This document shows, in pieces, positions 42,551 to 50,629 of a stretch of DNA of 64,000 bases. A program made the position numbers and the translations under genes. Source of the stretch: Spartobacteria bacterium LR76 (lineage in GTDB: Bacteria; Verrucomicrobiota; Verrucomicrobiia; Chthoniobacterales; Terrimicrobiaceae); contig QAYZ01000014.1 in NCBI GenBank assembly GCA_003054655.1, positions 186,001-250,000 of the forward strand, in the 5' to 3' direction. The first letter of the stretch is position 1; every line of letters begins with the position of its first letter. The notes below the pieces were generated by a model. That model saw only the letters and a program-made list of their open reading frames with translations. It made no database searches and was not told the origin of the DNA.

Positions 42551-45064
42551 GATCAGATAGGGCGCGGAGTCGATGGATTTGTTGGCCGCGATACCGGGCG
42601 CGATCTGGAGCACGTGGGCGCGTCCGGCCCCGTCGTTGTCGTTGACGGCAAGGTTGAAGCGAATTCCCTCGCGTGCGGTCGTGTCATCGAGGCCGAGAGG
42701 TTTTCTTGGGAGCCGGATGGTATAGACGCGTCCTTCGCCCTGCTTTTCGACAGCCAGCCGGATGCCCTGCACGATATCTGGGGCGTCGGGAGGCGCCGCC
42801 CAGACGTTGACGAGGGGTTCTTCCGCATCGGACTGGGCGAACCCGAGCTCCCAGGAACCCTTCTGCCCAGGCACGGCGATGAGGCATTGCACGCTATCGC
42901 CCATCCACATGTCGGCAGCCGGGCCGGGCTGCCGGTGTTTGTTATCAGTCACGGCGACGCGCATGACGAGATCGTCCTTATCGAGTTCGAAGGTCGCCGT
43001 GGCGCTCAAATCGTCCGGCCCCTTCCAGCGATATGGCTTCAGGTGGGGATCGGCCTCGATGAAGGAGGTGAGCTGTTCGCGCCGATCGAGGATGACATCG
43101 GGAGTCCGCTCGGAACCCAGGCCGGGAGGCACGGCGATGGTTCCGTAGTGGACAGGCACGAGCAGGCTGCCGTGATAAGGCTGGCCGACGAATTCATAGG
43201 AGATCTTCACCTTGCCATTGCGGCCGAAGACATAATTCGCATCCCCGGGCAATCGCACGGTGATGGTCGAGGTTGCGCGCCCGGACGCGGGAACCTCCAC
43301 GCTCGCCGGGGCTGCTTTCACCAGGCGCATCGTACCTGGGAGTGTCCACGTCGTGTTGATTCTTACCGGCGTGGCGACGGGATTGGTGAATTCGCACGAG
43401 ATCGCGATTTCTTCGCCGGGGCCGCCGAAGAAGGCGCGGGAGGGTCCGGCAAGCAGTCCCGCCGGAGCGATGGCGGAGGCGTTTTCTGCGAGGATCAACC
43501 GAGGCTCCTTGCTGGAGGTGACAACGCCGAGGCCGTTGAAGGGCGGAAGCGGCGAGGTATTGCCATTGATGTCGATCTGGGTGGCTTTGGCTGCCCCGGG
43601 CATGCGCAGGAGGATCTGCTCATTCTGTGTGCTGAGGTCGTCGTTCCAAAAGACGAGCAACTTTTCGCGTTCGCCACCGAAGAGGAAGAACCAGCGGCTC
43701 GGTCCGGCGTCCAACTGTTGGAGAAACCGTTGTGGGGCGACATATCTGGCGAGGGTGTTGAAGGCCGCGTAGGCCGGCTTGGGTTCCAGCGCATGCGTGA
43801 GCAGCCCGAAGTTGTGCTCCGGGTCGGCGGGATCGTTGCCGTCGTTACGAAGATCGTACCAGAGATACCCGATCGCGCCGCGAGCCTGGGCAAACGTCGC
43901 TTTCTTTACCAAGGTGGCCGCCTGTTCCTTTTCCGAGCCGGGCATGGAGTAATCGGCGGTCTCGTTGAAAAAAATCGGCGGTACGGGTTTGGGCAGCGAG
44001 GCGCGCAACGCCGCGTACCGTTCATCGACGACCTGGGCAAAGCGGTCGAATGGTCCGTGCTCGTGGATCGCATGGACATCCAGGGTGGGGCCGAGGGCTG
44101 TCATCGTTCGCTGCTGGAGGTCGGGATTTTTTTTGCGGGAGGGATGGTCCTGGAGGGTGGCGAAGCCTCCGCTCATCACCACGTTGGCCGGATCGGCTTG
44201 GCGAAGCTCGTCCCGTGCGATGGTGAGCAGCGTGAGGTAATCCTCGGTCGATCCGCGCCAGAAACCCTCGAGGTCGGGTTCATTCCAGGTTTCCCAGAGA
44301 TGGATGCGACCGCGATAGCGTGTGGCGTAGGTCGAGACAAAGTCGCGCCAGGCGGTGGCATCGGGCATGGCGCGATTCCAGTCGAGCCAGTCGGGCGAGG
44401 CCTGGGCGGATGCCGGGGCCGCCCACTTCGGGGTGAAGGCGAGGAGAGCCTCGATTTCCATCCCGAGGCTGGCCGCCTTCTCCACGATATGATCCATTAC
44501 CTCCCACTGCCACTGGCCCGGCTGAGGCTGGATGGCGGTCCAGTCGGAGCCGGTGCGCATCACCTTGCAGCCAATAAAAGCCGCTGCCTCAAGCTCGCGA
44601 TCGATCTCAGGCCGGGAGAGCCGCTCGGTATGGGAGACGATGCCAAGGCGGAACTCGGGCTTCGTCGCGTTCGGGCCGACCGGGGCGAGATAGGCAAAGG
44701 AAATCTTCCCTCGCGTCTGTGTATCGGTAGGTGCGCGCGGGCTGGCGGCGTACTCGACCGACCATACGCCGAACTCGCGCTCCGTCATCGGCCAGGAAAC
44801 GATCTGTGTTTCGCCGGCGGCGAGATACAGGTCCCGTGAGACATCCTCCGCCTCTCCGGAAGGCGAAATCAATCGTGCGGCAAACCGGACGTCGCACGGA
44901 GCCGCCTCGCTGTTTTTCACGCGAAACCCGAAGTCCGCCGCTCCCGCCGGAGTCACCACCGGCCAACCGCGCTCCCACGGGATCTCCACTCCGATCTGCG
45001 CGGCGGCGAGCGGATGGAAAAACGCGCTGAAGAGCGCGACGGGCGCAAGGGCGGTCAATCGCAT
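42524..45064 (-). CDS. Exported clan GH-A hydrolase (GH39-like) with CBM9-like C-terminus
   Basis: 846 residues with a signal peptide (LALAPVALFSAFFHPLAAAQ-like, cleavage near residue 22). Residues 25-130 form a beta domain. The barrel contains HLWETWNEPDLEGFW (acid/base Glu262) and PIFFNETADYS (nucleophile Glu368), with HAIHEHGPFD between, as in GH39 and related GH-A families. Residues about 500-620 form an Ig-like sandwich, and the last 200 residues a CBM9-like domain (RMAVTDNKHRQPGP-type strand, WMGDSVQCLIAVPG). GH39 members are xylosidases or iduronidases, but substrate is not deducible here. Last gene of a - strand operon starting at 50065. Confidence 0.75.
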   Translation of the reverse strand: MRLTALAPVALFSAFFHPLAAAQIGVEIPWERGWPVVTPAGAADFGFRVKNSEAAPCDVRFAARLISPSGEAEDVSRDLYLAAGETQIVSWPMTEREFGVWSVEYAASPRAPTDTQTRGKISFAYLAPVGPNATKPEFRLGIVSHTERLSRPEIDRELEAAAFIGCKVMRTGSDWTAIQPQPGQWQWEVMDHIVEKAASLGMEIEALLAFTPKWAAPASAQASPDWLDWNRAMPDATAWRDFVSTYATRYRGRIHLWETWNEPDLEGFWRGSTEDYLTLLTIARDELRQADPANVVMSGGFATLQDHPSRKKNPDLQQRTMTALGPTLDVHAIHEHGPFDRFAQVVDERYAALRASLPKPVPPIFFNETADYSMPGSEKEQAATLVKKATFAQARGAIGYLWYDLRNDGNDPADPEHNFGLLTHALEPKPAYAAFNTLARYVAPQRFLQQLDAGPSRWFFLFGGEREKLLVFWNDDLSTQNEQILLRMPGAAKATQIDINGNTSPLPPFNGLGVVTSSKEPRLILAENASAIAPAGLLAGPSRAFFGGPGEEIAISCEFTNPVATPVRINTTWTLPGTMRLVKAAPASVEVPASGRATSTITVRLPGDANYVFGRNGKVKISYEFVGQPYHGSLLVPVHYGTIAVPPGLGSERTPDVILDRREQLTSFIEADPHLKPYRWKGPDDLSATATFELDKDDLVMRVAVTDNKHRQPGPAADMWMGDSVQCLIAVPGQKGSWELGFAQSDAEEPLVNVWAAPPDAPDIVQGIRLAVEKQGEGRVYTIRLPRKPLGLDDTTAREGIRFNLAVNDNDGAGRAHVLQIAPGIAANKSIDSAPYLIFKAATQEK

Positions 45065-45069
45065 GCAGG

Positions 45070-45699
45070 CTAGTCCGATACCTTGGTCACGGAGAGGTCG
45101 TCGAAGAGCAGGGCACCGCCCTCCGTCTTGCCGCCATGGAAGGGCACGGCAAATCCCAGGAACTTGATGGGAAAATCGACGGTTTCATTGGCGTTCTCGC
45201 CCCAGGATTTGACGGTCTCGGAGACGGGCTTGTTTGTGTCAAAACTCCATTTGATCTCGGTCCAGCCGGGTTCGCCGCTTTTGCCTTCGACATTGGCGAG
45301 GTATTGAAAGGTCTCGTTGTTGGCATCGACCAGCCGAATGGCCATCGGCCCGATCTCGGATCCGCACTGCTCAAAGTTCACCCTGGCCGCGATCTCATAC
45401 ACGCCCGGAGCATCGGCAATGGTCACACCGGGCGAAGCCAGATTCCCTCCGACATGGCTGCCCTGGTGCTTATCCCAGGAGAGCTTCAAGGCATGATTGC
45501 CGTTTGCGGCTCGGTCCTCGGCGATGAGACATTGGGCGGTCTCGTTGCAGCCGGGTTCGGTCATCGTCTGGAGGCTGCTTTCAAAATCCTCCACGACTTG
45601 GCCGCAAAGCGTGGCCGCACCGGCGAGGAGGGCGAAGAAGAGTGTTGGCAAAAGGATGCCGCCGATCATTTTCCGCAGATGATTTCTTCCTGGAATCAT
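45070..45699 (-). CDS. Secreted CBM-like jelly-roll protein
   Basis: 209 residues from ATG 45699; ATG 45669 starts closer to the hydrophobic core (IGGILLPTLFFALLAGAATL). The mature protein opens VVEDFESSLQTMTEPGC and shows GNHALKLSWDKHQGSHVGG, VYEIAARVNFEQCG and GALLFDDLSVTK, typical of carbohydrate-binding jelly rolls that end in a DDLxV strand. Only 5 bp separate it from the GH39-like hydrolase downstream, so it probably assists that enzyme. No catalytic motif. Confidence 0.65.
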   Translation of the reverse strand: MIPGRNHLRKMIGGILLPTLFFALLAGAATLCGQVVEDFESSLQTMTEPGCNETAQCLIAEDRAANGNHALKLSWDKHQGSHVGGNLASPGVTIADAPGVYEIAARVNFEQCGSEIGPMAIRLVDANNETFQYLANVEGKSGEPGWTEIKWSFDTNKPVSETVKSWGENANETVDFPIKFLGFAVPFHGGKTEGGALLFDDLSVTKVSD

Positions 45700-45736
45700 A
45701 ACTCTGTTTTTGGAGATTCCTGATTATCGGATGCCT

Positions 45737-46315
45737 TTAGATCGTGCGTTCAGGCAGCAGTCTGCGCCTTCCATACCGGTAGTGCACGAAAAGACCGCCC
45801 AGGCCGACCAGGAGAGCCGCGGTGAGGGATGGTTCCGGCACGGTGGTCGTCTTCAACTCCTTGAGCGTGAAGTTCAGGCTTGAGCCGGTGCCAGCGGTGA
45901 AGAGGGCGATACGCACGACATTGCCATTGAAGGCTGGCACGGGTTCATAGCGATTCAGCACCACGCTCGTTTCCACGCCTGGGGAATAGGAACTCCAGGA
46001 CCCATCGAAGTAGACGGCATTGTCGACCGTGTCGAGGAGCGCGATCTGGAATGCCGAGCCGGGATTCGCGCCAGAAAGCGTACCGGTGAGGGTTAGCTGA
46101 ATCGCGGAAGCCGGGATCACCACAGTCGAAACGATGCCGGACAGCTCGGAGCCAAAGTCCGTACCCGAGATATGGAGAGAGGACTGGGTCTGTGTATCGG
46201 TGAAGTCGCTATAGGTAATGGTAAACTGATCCGAGCCAAAGTTGGTCAGGATCTGAGCCGCGACGGGGTGGAGAGCAAGCGCGAGCGCGGCGGTGAGGAT
46301 GGACAGGTGTTTCAT
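45737..46315 (-). CDS. PEP-CTERM surface protein
   Basis: 192 residues. Signal peptide KHLSILTAALALALHPVAAQ. The body is a beta-rich region of about 130 residues (FTITYSDFTDTQTQSSLHIS, IQLTLTGTLSGANPGSAFQI) with no enzymatic motif. The C-terminus VPEPSLTAALLVGLGGLFVH followed by YRYGRRR is a PEP-CTERM signal. Located 15 bp after the SGNH protein gene and 37 bp before the CBM-like gene, within one operon; a substrate-binding or matrix role is inferred. Confidence 0.75.
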   Translation of the reverse strand: MKHLSILTAALALALHPVAAQILTNFGSDQFTITYSDFTDTQTQSSLHISGTDFGSELSGIVSTVVIPASAIQLTLTGTLSGANPGSAFQIALLDTVDNAVYFDGSWSSYSPGVETSVVLNRYEPVPAFNGNVVRIALFTAGTGSSLNFTLKELKTTTVPEPSLTAALLVGLGGLFVHYRYGRRRLLPERTI

Positions 46316-46330
46316 GGGGAGAGAACGAGG

Positions 46331-49300
46331 TCAGCGGAAGTTCTGGATGAGCGAGGTCGAGCCCGACCCGGAGCCAGCGCGGGAAATCAGCAAGCCTCCG
46401 CCGACAGGGATCGTCACGGAGTCTGCAATGGTGTTGAGGCCGACGGCGCGCCAGTGCGAGCCGTCGTAGTAGTATTTCTTCCAGGTGTTCGCGCTCCAGA
46501 GCATGACGGTATCCGCCGTGGCGGGGCTGGTGCCGGATATCCAGCCGGGCAGGGTTTCGATGCCGGTCGACGCGAGCGTCTGTCCGGTCAGCGACGTGGA
46601 CGACAGCACGGTGATCCCGGCATTGGCAATATCCGCGACCCGGCGGGTCCGCGATGCTCCTCCCTGCAGGGAGAGAGTGATGGGGGAAGCCGCCAGCCGG
46701 GAATAAAGCACTGCGGTGGAGGGCGGGACAGGAGTGTTTCCCGCCGCAGTCTCCAGGCTGGCTTGCTTCCAGGAGCTGCTCGTTGTGTTGAAGTAGTATT
46801 TCTTCCAGGTACTCCCGGAGAGAATCTGCACCTGATCAGCCGCATTGGCCGAGGTGCCGCCCAGGATTCCGGTGGTCGAGGGCGTGCCAAATGCCGATGC
46901 GAGAGTCGGGCAGGGGATGATCTCATACGCATCGCCGACAGCCACTCCGAGAGTCAGCAGGCTCGCGGTCTGGCTCGGGTCGATGGAGGCAGTGGTCGCG
47001 GTATTGGCTGTTGCGGTGGACAAAAGCAGCGCTCGTCCCAGCGCAGCTCCGCTGGTGAATTGCACGAGGTATGGCGAGGCGGGGTTGGAGAGCTGCCCTG
47101 CTGTCCACCCGGCATTGGCATTGGTGAAGGTCGTGGCGGTAAACCCGGTTACCACACCGCTCATCTGCCCGGACGCTGTCGGCGTGCCGAGCAGCGGCAG
47201 CGAGAGAAAGGTGTTGATGCGGGCCGTCCCGGTGCCGGCGGCGATCGTTGTCGTCAGGGTCTGTGGCGAGCCGGGGCCATTCTTTTCAGATATTGCGAGG
47301 ATAAAGGACTGATTGGTGCTGCCTGCGGAGTTTGTCGCTGTAAGGGTAAAGGCGACTGACCCGGCGGCGGCAGGCGTTCCCGAGATCAGCCCAGTGGCCG
47401 GGTCGAGGCTCAGCCACGACGGCAGACCGGAGGCCGCATAGGTCGGGGTGGGGTGTCCCGAGGCGGCCGCCTGAAAGTGGAAGGCGTCGCCTCGCACGGC
47501 GGAGGCGCTGGACGCGCTGGCGAAAACGGGAAGGGCCGTCGCCAGATATGGGCGCAGGATCGGGAGAAGGTAATTCGTGATCTCGGCGTGCCCGGCAGGG
47601 CTGGGGTGAATGCCGTCCGAGAGGATTTCCACGGTCCAGCCAGTCGTGTCGATGAAGTGCACCTTGTTGTCGCCGCCCGAGATCACCGCCTGGGCGGCGG
47701 CGGAGATGGCCGTGTTGACATCAGCGTAGGGAATGCTCACGGGCCGCATCACGAAGATGTGCGCGTCGGGATGATACGAGCGCAGCTTTTTGATGAAGTT
47801 GACGTATGCGGTCTGGAAGTTCGTGACGAGGCCGGGGTTTCCCGTGATTTGCGCGGCGTCATTCGTGCCGAGATTGATGACGATGATGCCCGGCTTGTAG
47901 GGCGATTGACTGAAATTCCACAAGCCCGCCGTACTGGAGCCATAGGTCGCCATGGCGATGTTGAAATACGCATCCTGCATCCCGATATTGGCGGGAGTCG
48001 TTGTGACATAACCGTAGCCGGTCTGAAGGGCGATGCCAGGCCAGCAGATCCGGCTGCTCTCCACCCCGAGAGAGCGGGGAACCAGCCAGGAATACCCATC
48101 GTTCCATGCCGTGATCGAGTCGCCGATGAATTCGATCTCGTTGGGATCGGTCACTGCGGGGACCAGGGTTCCGTCCGCATCCAGATAGAGCGCATCGTAG
48201 CGGATGATATCGGGATAGGTCGACGCCGCGACCGTGGCGGTATGGACTCCTGCGGGAGCGAGATCCCGGGCGATCTCGGTGTATCCTTTGACGCCGCTGT
48301 AGTGGGTGGTGATGCCGTCAACCGTCACGTCCAGATTGGTCGCAGTCGCAAGGCGGATGGCGGCATAGGAACCGGTGAAGCTGAACTTGAAGTACGGCCG
48401 CACATAATCGCTCACCATCCCCGAGGCACCTCCGCTCCATCGGCCAACATACTTGATCTTGGAGTTGGACGGAGAGATCGTCTGCACCTGGCGGAGCAGG
48501 GTCGTACAGGCAGCCAGGATGGTGCTGCGATCGCTGCCGTAGAGGGTGAGGTCAGCGCTGAGCGAGGCGGGCGAGAGGCCATCGAGAGGAGCATTGAGAT
48601 CGGCGGAGGCAAAGCTCAGCCCGGAAACACCCATGGCAGGAATGTTCACCGGCTTGGTCACCGTGCTTTTCAGGACGCCCTGCTGCCAGAGATTCATGAC
48701 CGCGTATCCGCTGAGCGCGGACCCGGACTGCGAGTTTTGAATGACGGCCTCCACCGACAACGTGGTATCCGATTCCTTGAGCATGGTGGTCACGTTGCCA
48801 GCCGGGTCGAGGAGGGAGGTGCTCGGGGAGAAAAATATGCCGGTCGGGATTTTTCCCACTGCGATGTTATCGATGTAAAACGGAGCGGAGTATGCCGCCG
48901 TGGACGGCGCAGTCAGGATGATGGCCACGCGGTTGGCCTTGGGCTGGACCGTGTTTTTGGCCGAGGAAACGGGGAGGATCGGGATTTGATTCCATGCACC
49001 TTTGATGAGATTGGCTGCGGGAAAAGTGTTGGAGTCCGAAATGATGATGTCACCCGCCATGGGATCGTAGGAGGAGAACGAGATCGTGGGGATTCCTTTG
49101 GTGACGTCTGCGGTGGCCGGCACGTACAGCCAGTAGTATCCGCCGACCTTGTCGCCAATACGCGGCAGGTTGTCGCTGGCCGAGGAAGAAAGCGATGCGG
49201 GATTCCAGCCGAAGCCCGACGCACCCACTGCGGCCATGTTGTACCCGCTCTGGGTGGTTCCGGGTGTCGTGCTGGAGGGGGTGGTGATGAGTTGCAGCGT

Positions 49301-50065
49301 GGCCGGGGTACTGGAGCCCCAGTATTGATTTCCCACGGAGGCGTTCCCGACTTCAAAGTCGCCATTGAACGTTGAACCTGAGTAAGGCTGGAACACCGGA
49401 ATATTTCCTGCGCTGACCTGACTTGCCACGACGCCTCCCGCCGACTGGGTCTGGCGGCCAAAAGTCACGGCATTGATGTAACAGTTCACTCCACCGCTGG
49501 AGAGAATGTTGAAGCCGGGCGTCAGTCCCGCCGTCCAGGTCAAGGAGGAGGGCGCGAGCGAAACCTCCACCCACGTATTTAGTGGCAGTGTGGAAAGATC
49601 GATGGCGGATGTGTGACAATAGACCGTTTCGGTGTTGCTGGAGTCATAGCCTGTCATGCGGACATCCACGGAAGCGCCCGGCGTCGGTGTCGACAGGAGA
49701 TAGATCCAGAAAGATCCTCCCACGGAATCCCCTGCGGCGGGCAGAGCTGAACCTCCATAACTCCCACCCCATACTGAGACAAGGGATGTACCATCCATGT
49801 GCAGCACATTTGGCCCGCCTCCCTCATGGCCGCCGGTGGGGTCGGAGGGAAATGAAACCGCCGTGCCATTGGCGGAAAAAGAGCTGATATTCACGGGACC
49901 CGGCAGGAAGCTGAGATTTCCCCAGCAGTCGTAGGGAGTGATCTCGGATGCCGCATCGGCGCGAAGGACGCCTGCGAGCATCACGCAGAGAATCACGAGG
50001 AGACAACGACAGACGAGCAGCGCCAAGATGCAGGCTGCATGGCGGGAAGGGGGGCGGACACGCAT
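46331..50065 (-). CDS. Multidomain exported SGNH hydrolase (tandem jelly rolls, SGNH, Ig-like, TIGR02597-like repeats)
   Basis: About 1,244 residues from ATG 50065 (an ATG at 50098 is also in frame but gives a worse signal peptide). Signal region RHAACILALLVCRCLLVILC. Residues about 40-400 hold two jelly-roll-like modules. The SGNH domain carries EFIGDSITAW (Ser near residue 650), NLGTNDAAQ and DGIHPSPAGH, the blocks I, III and V of GDSL/SGNH esterases. After it comes a putative-Ig repeat (GLPSWLSLDPATGLISGTPA). The C-terminal 300 residues contain two copies of a WKKYY-x-x-W block, as in Verrucomicrobiota TIGR02597-type proteins. Likely an extracellular polysaccharide deacetylase or esterase. 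First gene of a four-gene operon; a perfect 9+2+9 palindrome lies 67 bp upstream. Confidence 0.75.
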   Translation of the reverse strand: MRVRPPSRHAACILALLVCRCLLVILCVMLAGVLRADAASEITPYDCWGNLSFLPGPVNISSFSANGTAVSFPSDPTGGHEGGGPNVLHMDGTSLVSVWGGSYGGSALPAAGDSVGGSFWIYLLSTPTPGASVDVRMTGYDSSNTETVYCHTSAIDLSTLPLNTWVEVSLAPSSLTWTAGLTPGFNILSSGGVNCYINAVTFGRQTQSAGGVVASQVSAGNIPVFQPYSGSTFNGDFEVGNASVGNQYWGSSTPATLQLITTPSSTTPGTTQSGYNMAAVGASGFGWNPASLSSSASDNLPRIGDKVGGYYWLYVPATADVTKGIPTISFSSYDPMAGDIIISDSNTFPAANLIKGAWNQIPILPVSSAKNTVQPKANRVAIILTAPSTAAYSAPFYIDNIAVGKIPTGIFFSPSTSLLDPAGNVTTMLKESDTTLSVEAVIQNSQSGSALSGYAVMNLWQQGVLKSTVTKPVNIPAMGVSGLSFASADLNAPLDGLSPASLSADLTLYGSDRSTILAACTTLLRQVQTISPSNSKIKYVGRWSGGASGMVSDYVRPYFKFSFTGSYAAIRLATATNLDVTVDGITTHYSGVKGYTEIARDLAPAGVHTATVAASTYPDIIRYDALYLDADGTLVPAVTDPNEIEFIGDSITAWNDGYSWLVPRSLGVESSRICWPGIALQTGYGYVTTTPANIGMQDAYFNIAMATYGSSTAGLWNFSQSPYKPGIIVINLGTNDAAQITGNPGLVTNFQTAYVNFIKKLRSYHPDAHIFVMRPVSIPYADVNTAISAAAQAVISGGDNKVHFIDTTGWTVEILSDGIHPSPAGHAEITNYLLPILRPYLATALPVFASASSASAVRGDAFHFQAAASGHPTPTYAASGLPSWLSLDPATGLISGTPAAAGSVAFTLTATNSAGSTNQSFILAISEKNGPGSPQTLTTTIAAGTGTARINTFLSLPLLGTPTASGQMSGVVTGFTATTFTNANAGWTAGQLSNPASPYLVQFTSGAALGRALLLSTATANTATTASIDPSQTASLLTLGVAVGDAYEIIPCPTLASAFGTPSTTGILGGTSANAADQVQILSGSTWKKYYFNTTSSSWKQASLETAAGNTPVPPSTAVLYSRLAASPITLSLQGGASRTRRVADIANAGITVLSSTSLTGQTLASTGIETLPGWISGTSPATADTVMLWSANTWKKYYYDGSHWRAVGLNTIADSVTIPVGGGLLISRAGSGSGSTSLIQNFR

Positions 50066-50131
50066 GGGAAACACTTTCCATTTCAAAGCCTTTCGCACTG
50101 CGGGTCAAAGGAAAGCCAATGTGAACGATAC

Positions 50132-50151
50132 AAACCGTATCTATACGGTTT
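50132..50151. promoter_or_regulatory. Perfect palindrome AAACCGTAT-CT-ATACGGTTT, putative operator
   Basis: A 9+2+9 inverted repeat without mismatches, 67 bp upstream of the SGNH gene start. It is AT-ended and of operator size. Its sequence differs from the GTTGAC-N-GTCAAC motif, so another regulator would bind it. The rest of 50066-50629 holds only the IS3 remnant described separately. Confidence 0.6.
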
Positions 50152-50321
50152 TCTTAAGAAAGGACGCGATTTCCCGCAGTTTAGTCCCGATGACCTTCCG
50201 CCAGATCGCCAGTTGCCAGAATGATCAGCGTGTGCGGACCCTTTGCTTGCAAAATCGCATTGGTACGGCGCTGCAACTCAGCAACGCGTGAGATGCGATC
50301 GCATTTTTGGACCAATGGTGC

Positions 50322-50444
50322 TTAGTTGTTGGAATGCACGGAGGACTCGAACTGGGAGGGAGTGAGGTATCCGAGACTGGAGTGCTTTCGATGGGTATTG
50401 TAGCAACCATCGATGTGCTGGAAGATTTCAAGCCGGGCATCGGA
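50322..50444 (-). pseudogene. IS3-family transposase remnant (orfB 3' end)
   Basis: Read on the - strand the frame gives DARLEIFQHIDGCYN then THRKHSSLGYLTPSQFESS and a stop at 50322-50324. This is the C-terminal end of IS3-group integrase-type transposases (Y-N-x-x-R-x-H-S-x-L-G-Y motif). Further upstream (toward 50515) related-looking sequence continues in another frame, so a frameshift and loss of the rest are evident. No intact orfA, orfB or terminal repeats. Confidence 0.8.
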
Positions 50445-50629
50445 AGGATTTTGAGAACAGCCTCCTCTACAGGAACAGCTAGATAATAGGAGGCTCCAGG
50501 TCTTTCGTCATCCACTTGGTGGCCGGAATCATCCTGTGGGACAGCACCCTTAGCTGGAATGTTGCTGCTCTTCGGACGTGTGGGTAGTCCACCCGTGAAG
50601 ACACTTATCAGGAGGAAGACCCGGAGCTT

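Noticed and set aside
42614-44839. 741-residue open frame on + strand opposite the GH39-like gene
   Set aside because: Low-complexity Gly/Arg/Val-rich translation with no domain; the - strand frame has a signal peptide and catalytic motifs. Typical antisense shadow in GC-rich coding DNA.
50225-50515. 96-residue open frame on - strand
   Set aside because: It runs across the IS3 remnant in the wrong frame; the transposase homology is in another frame.
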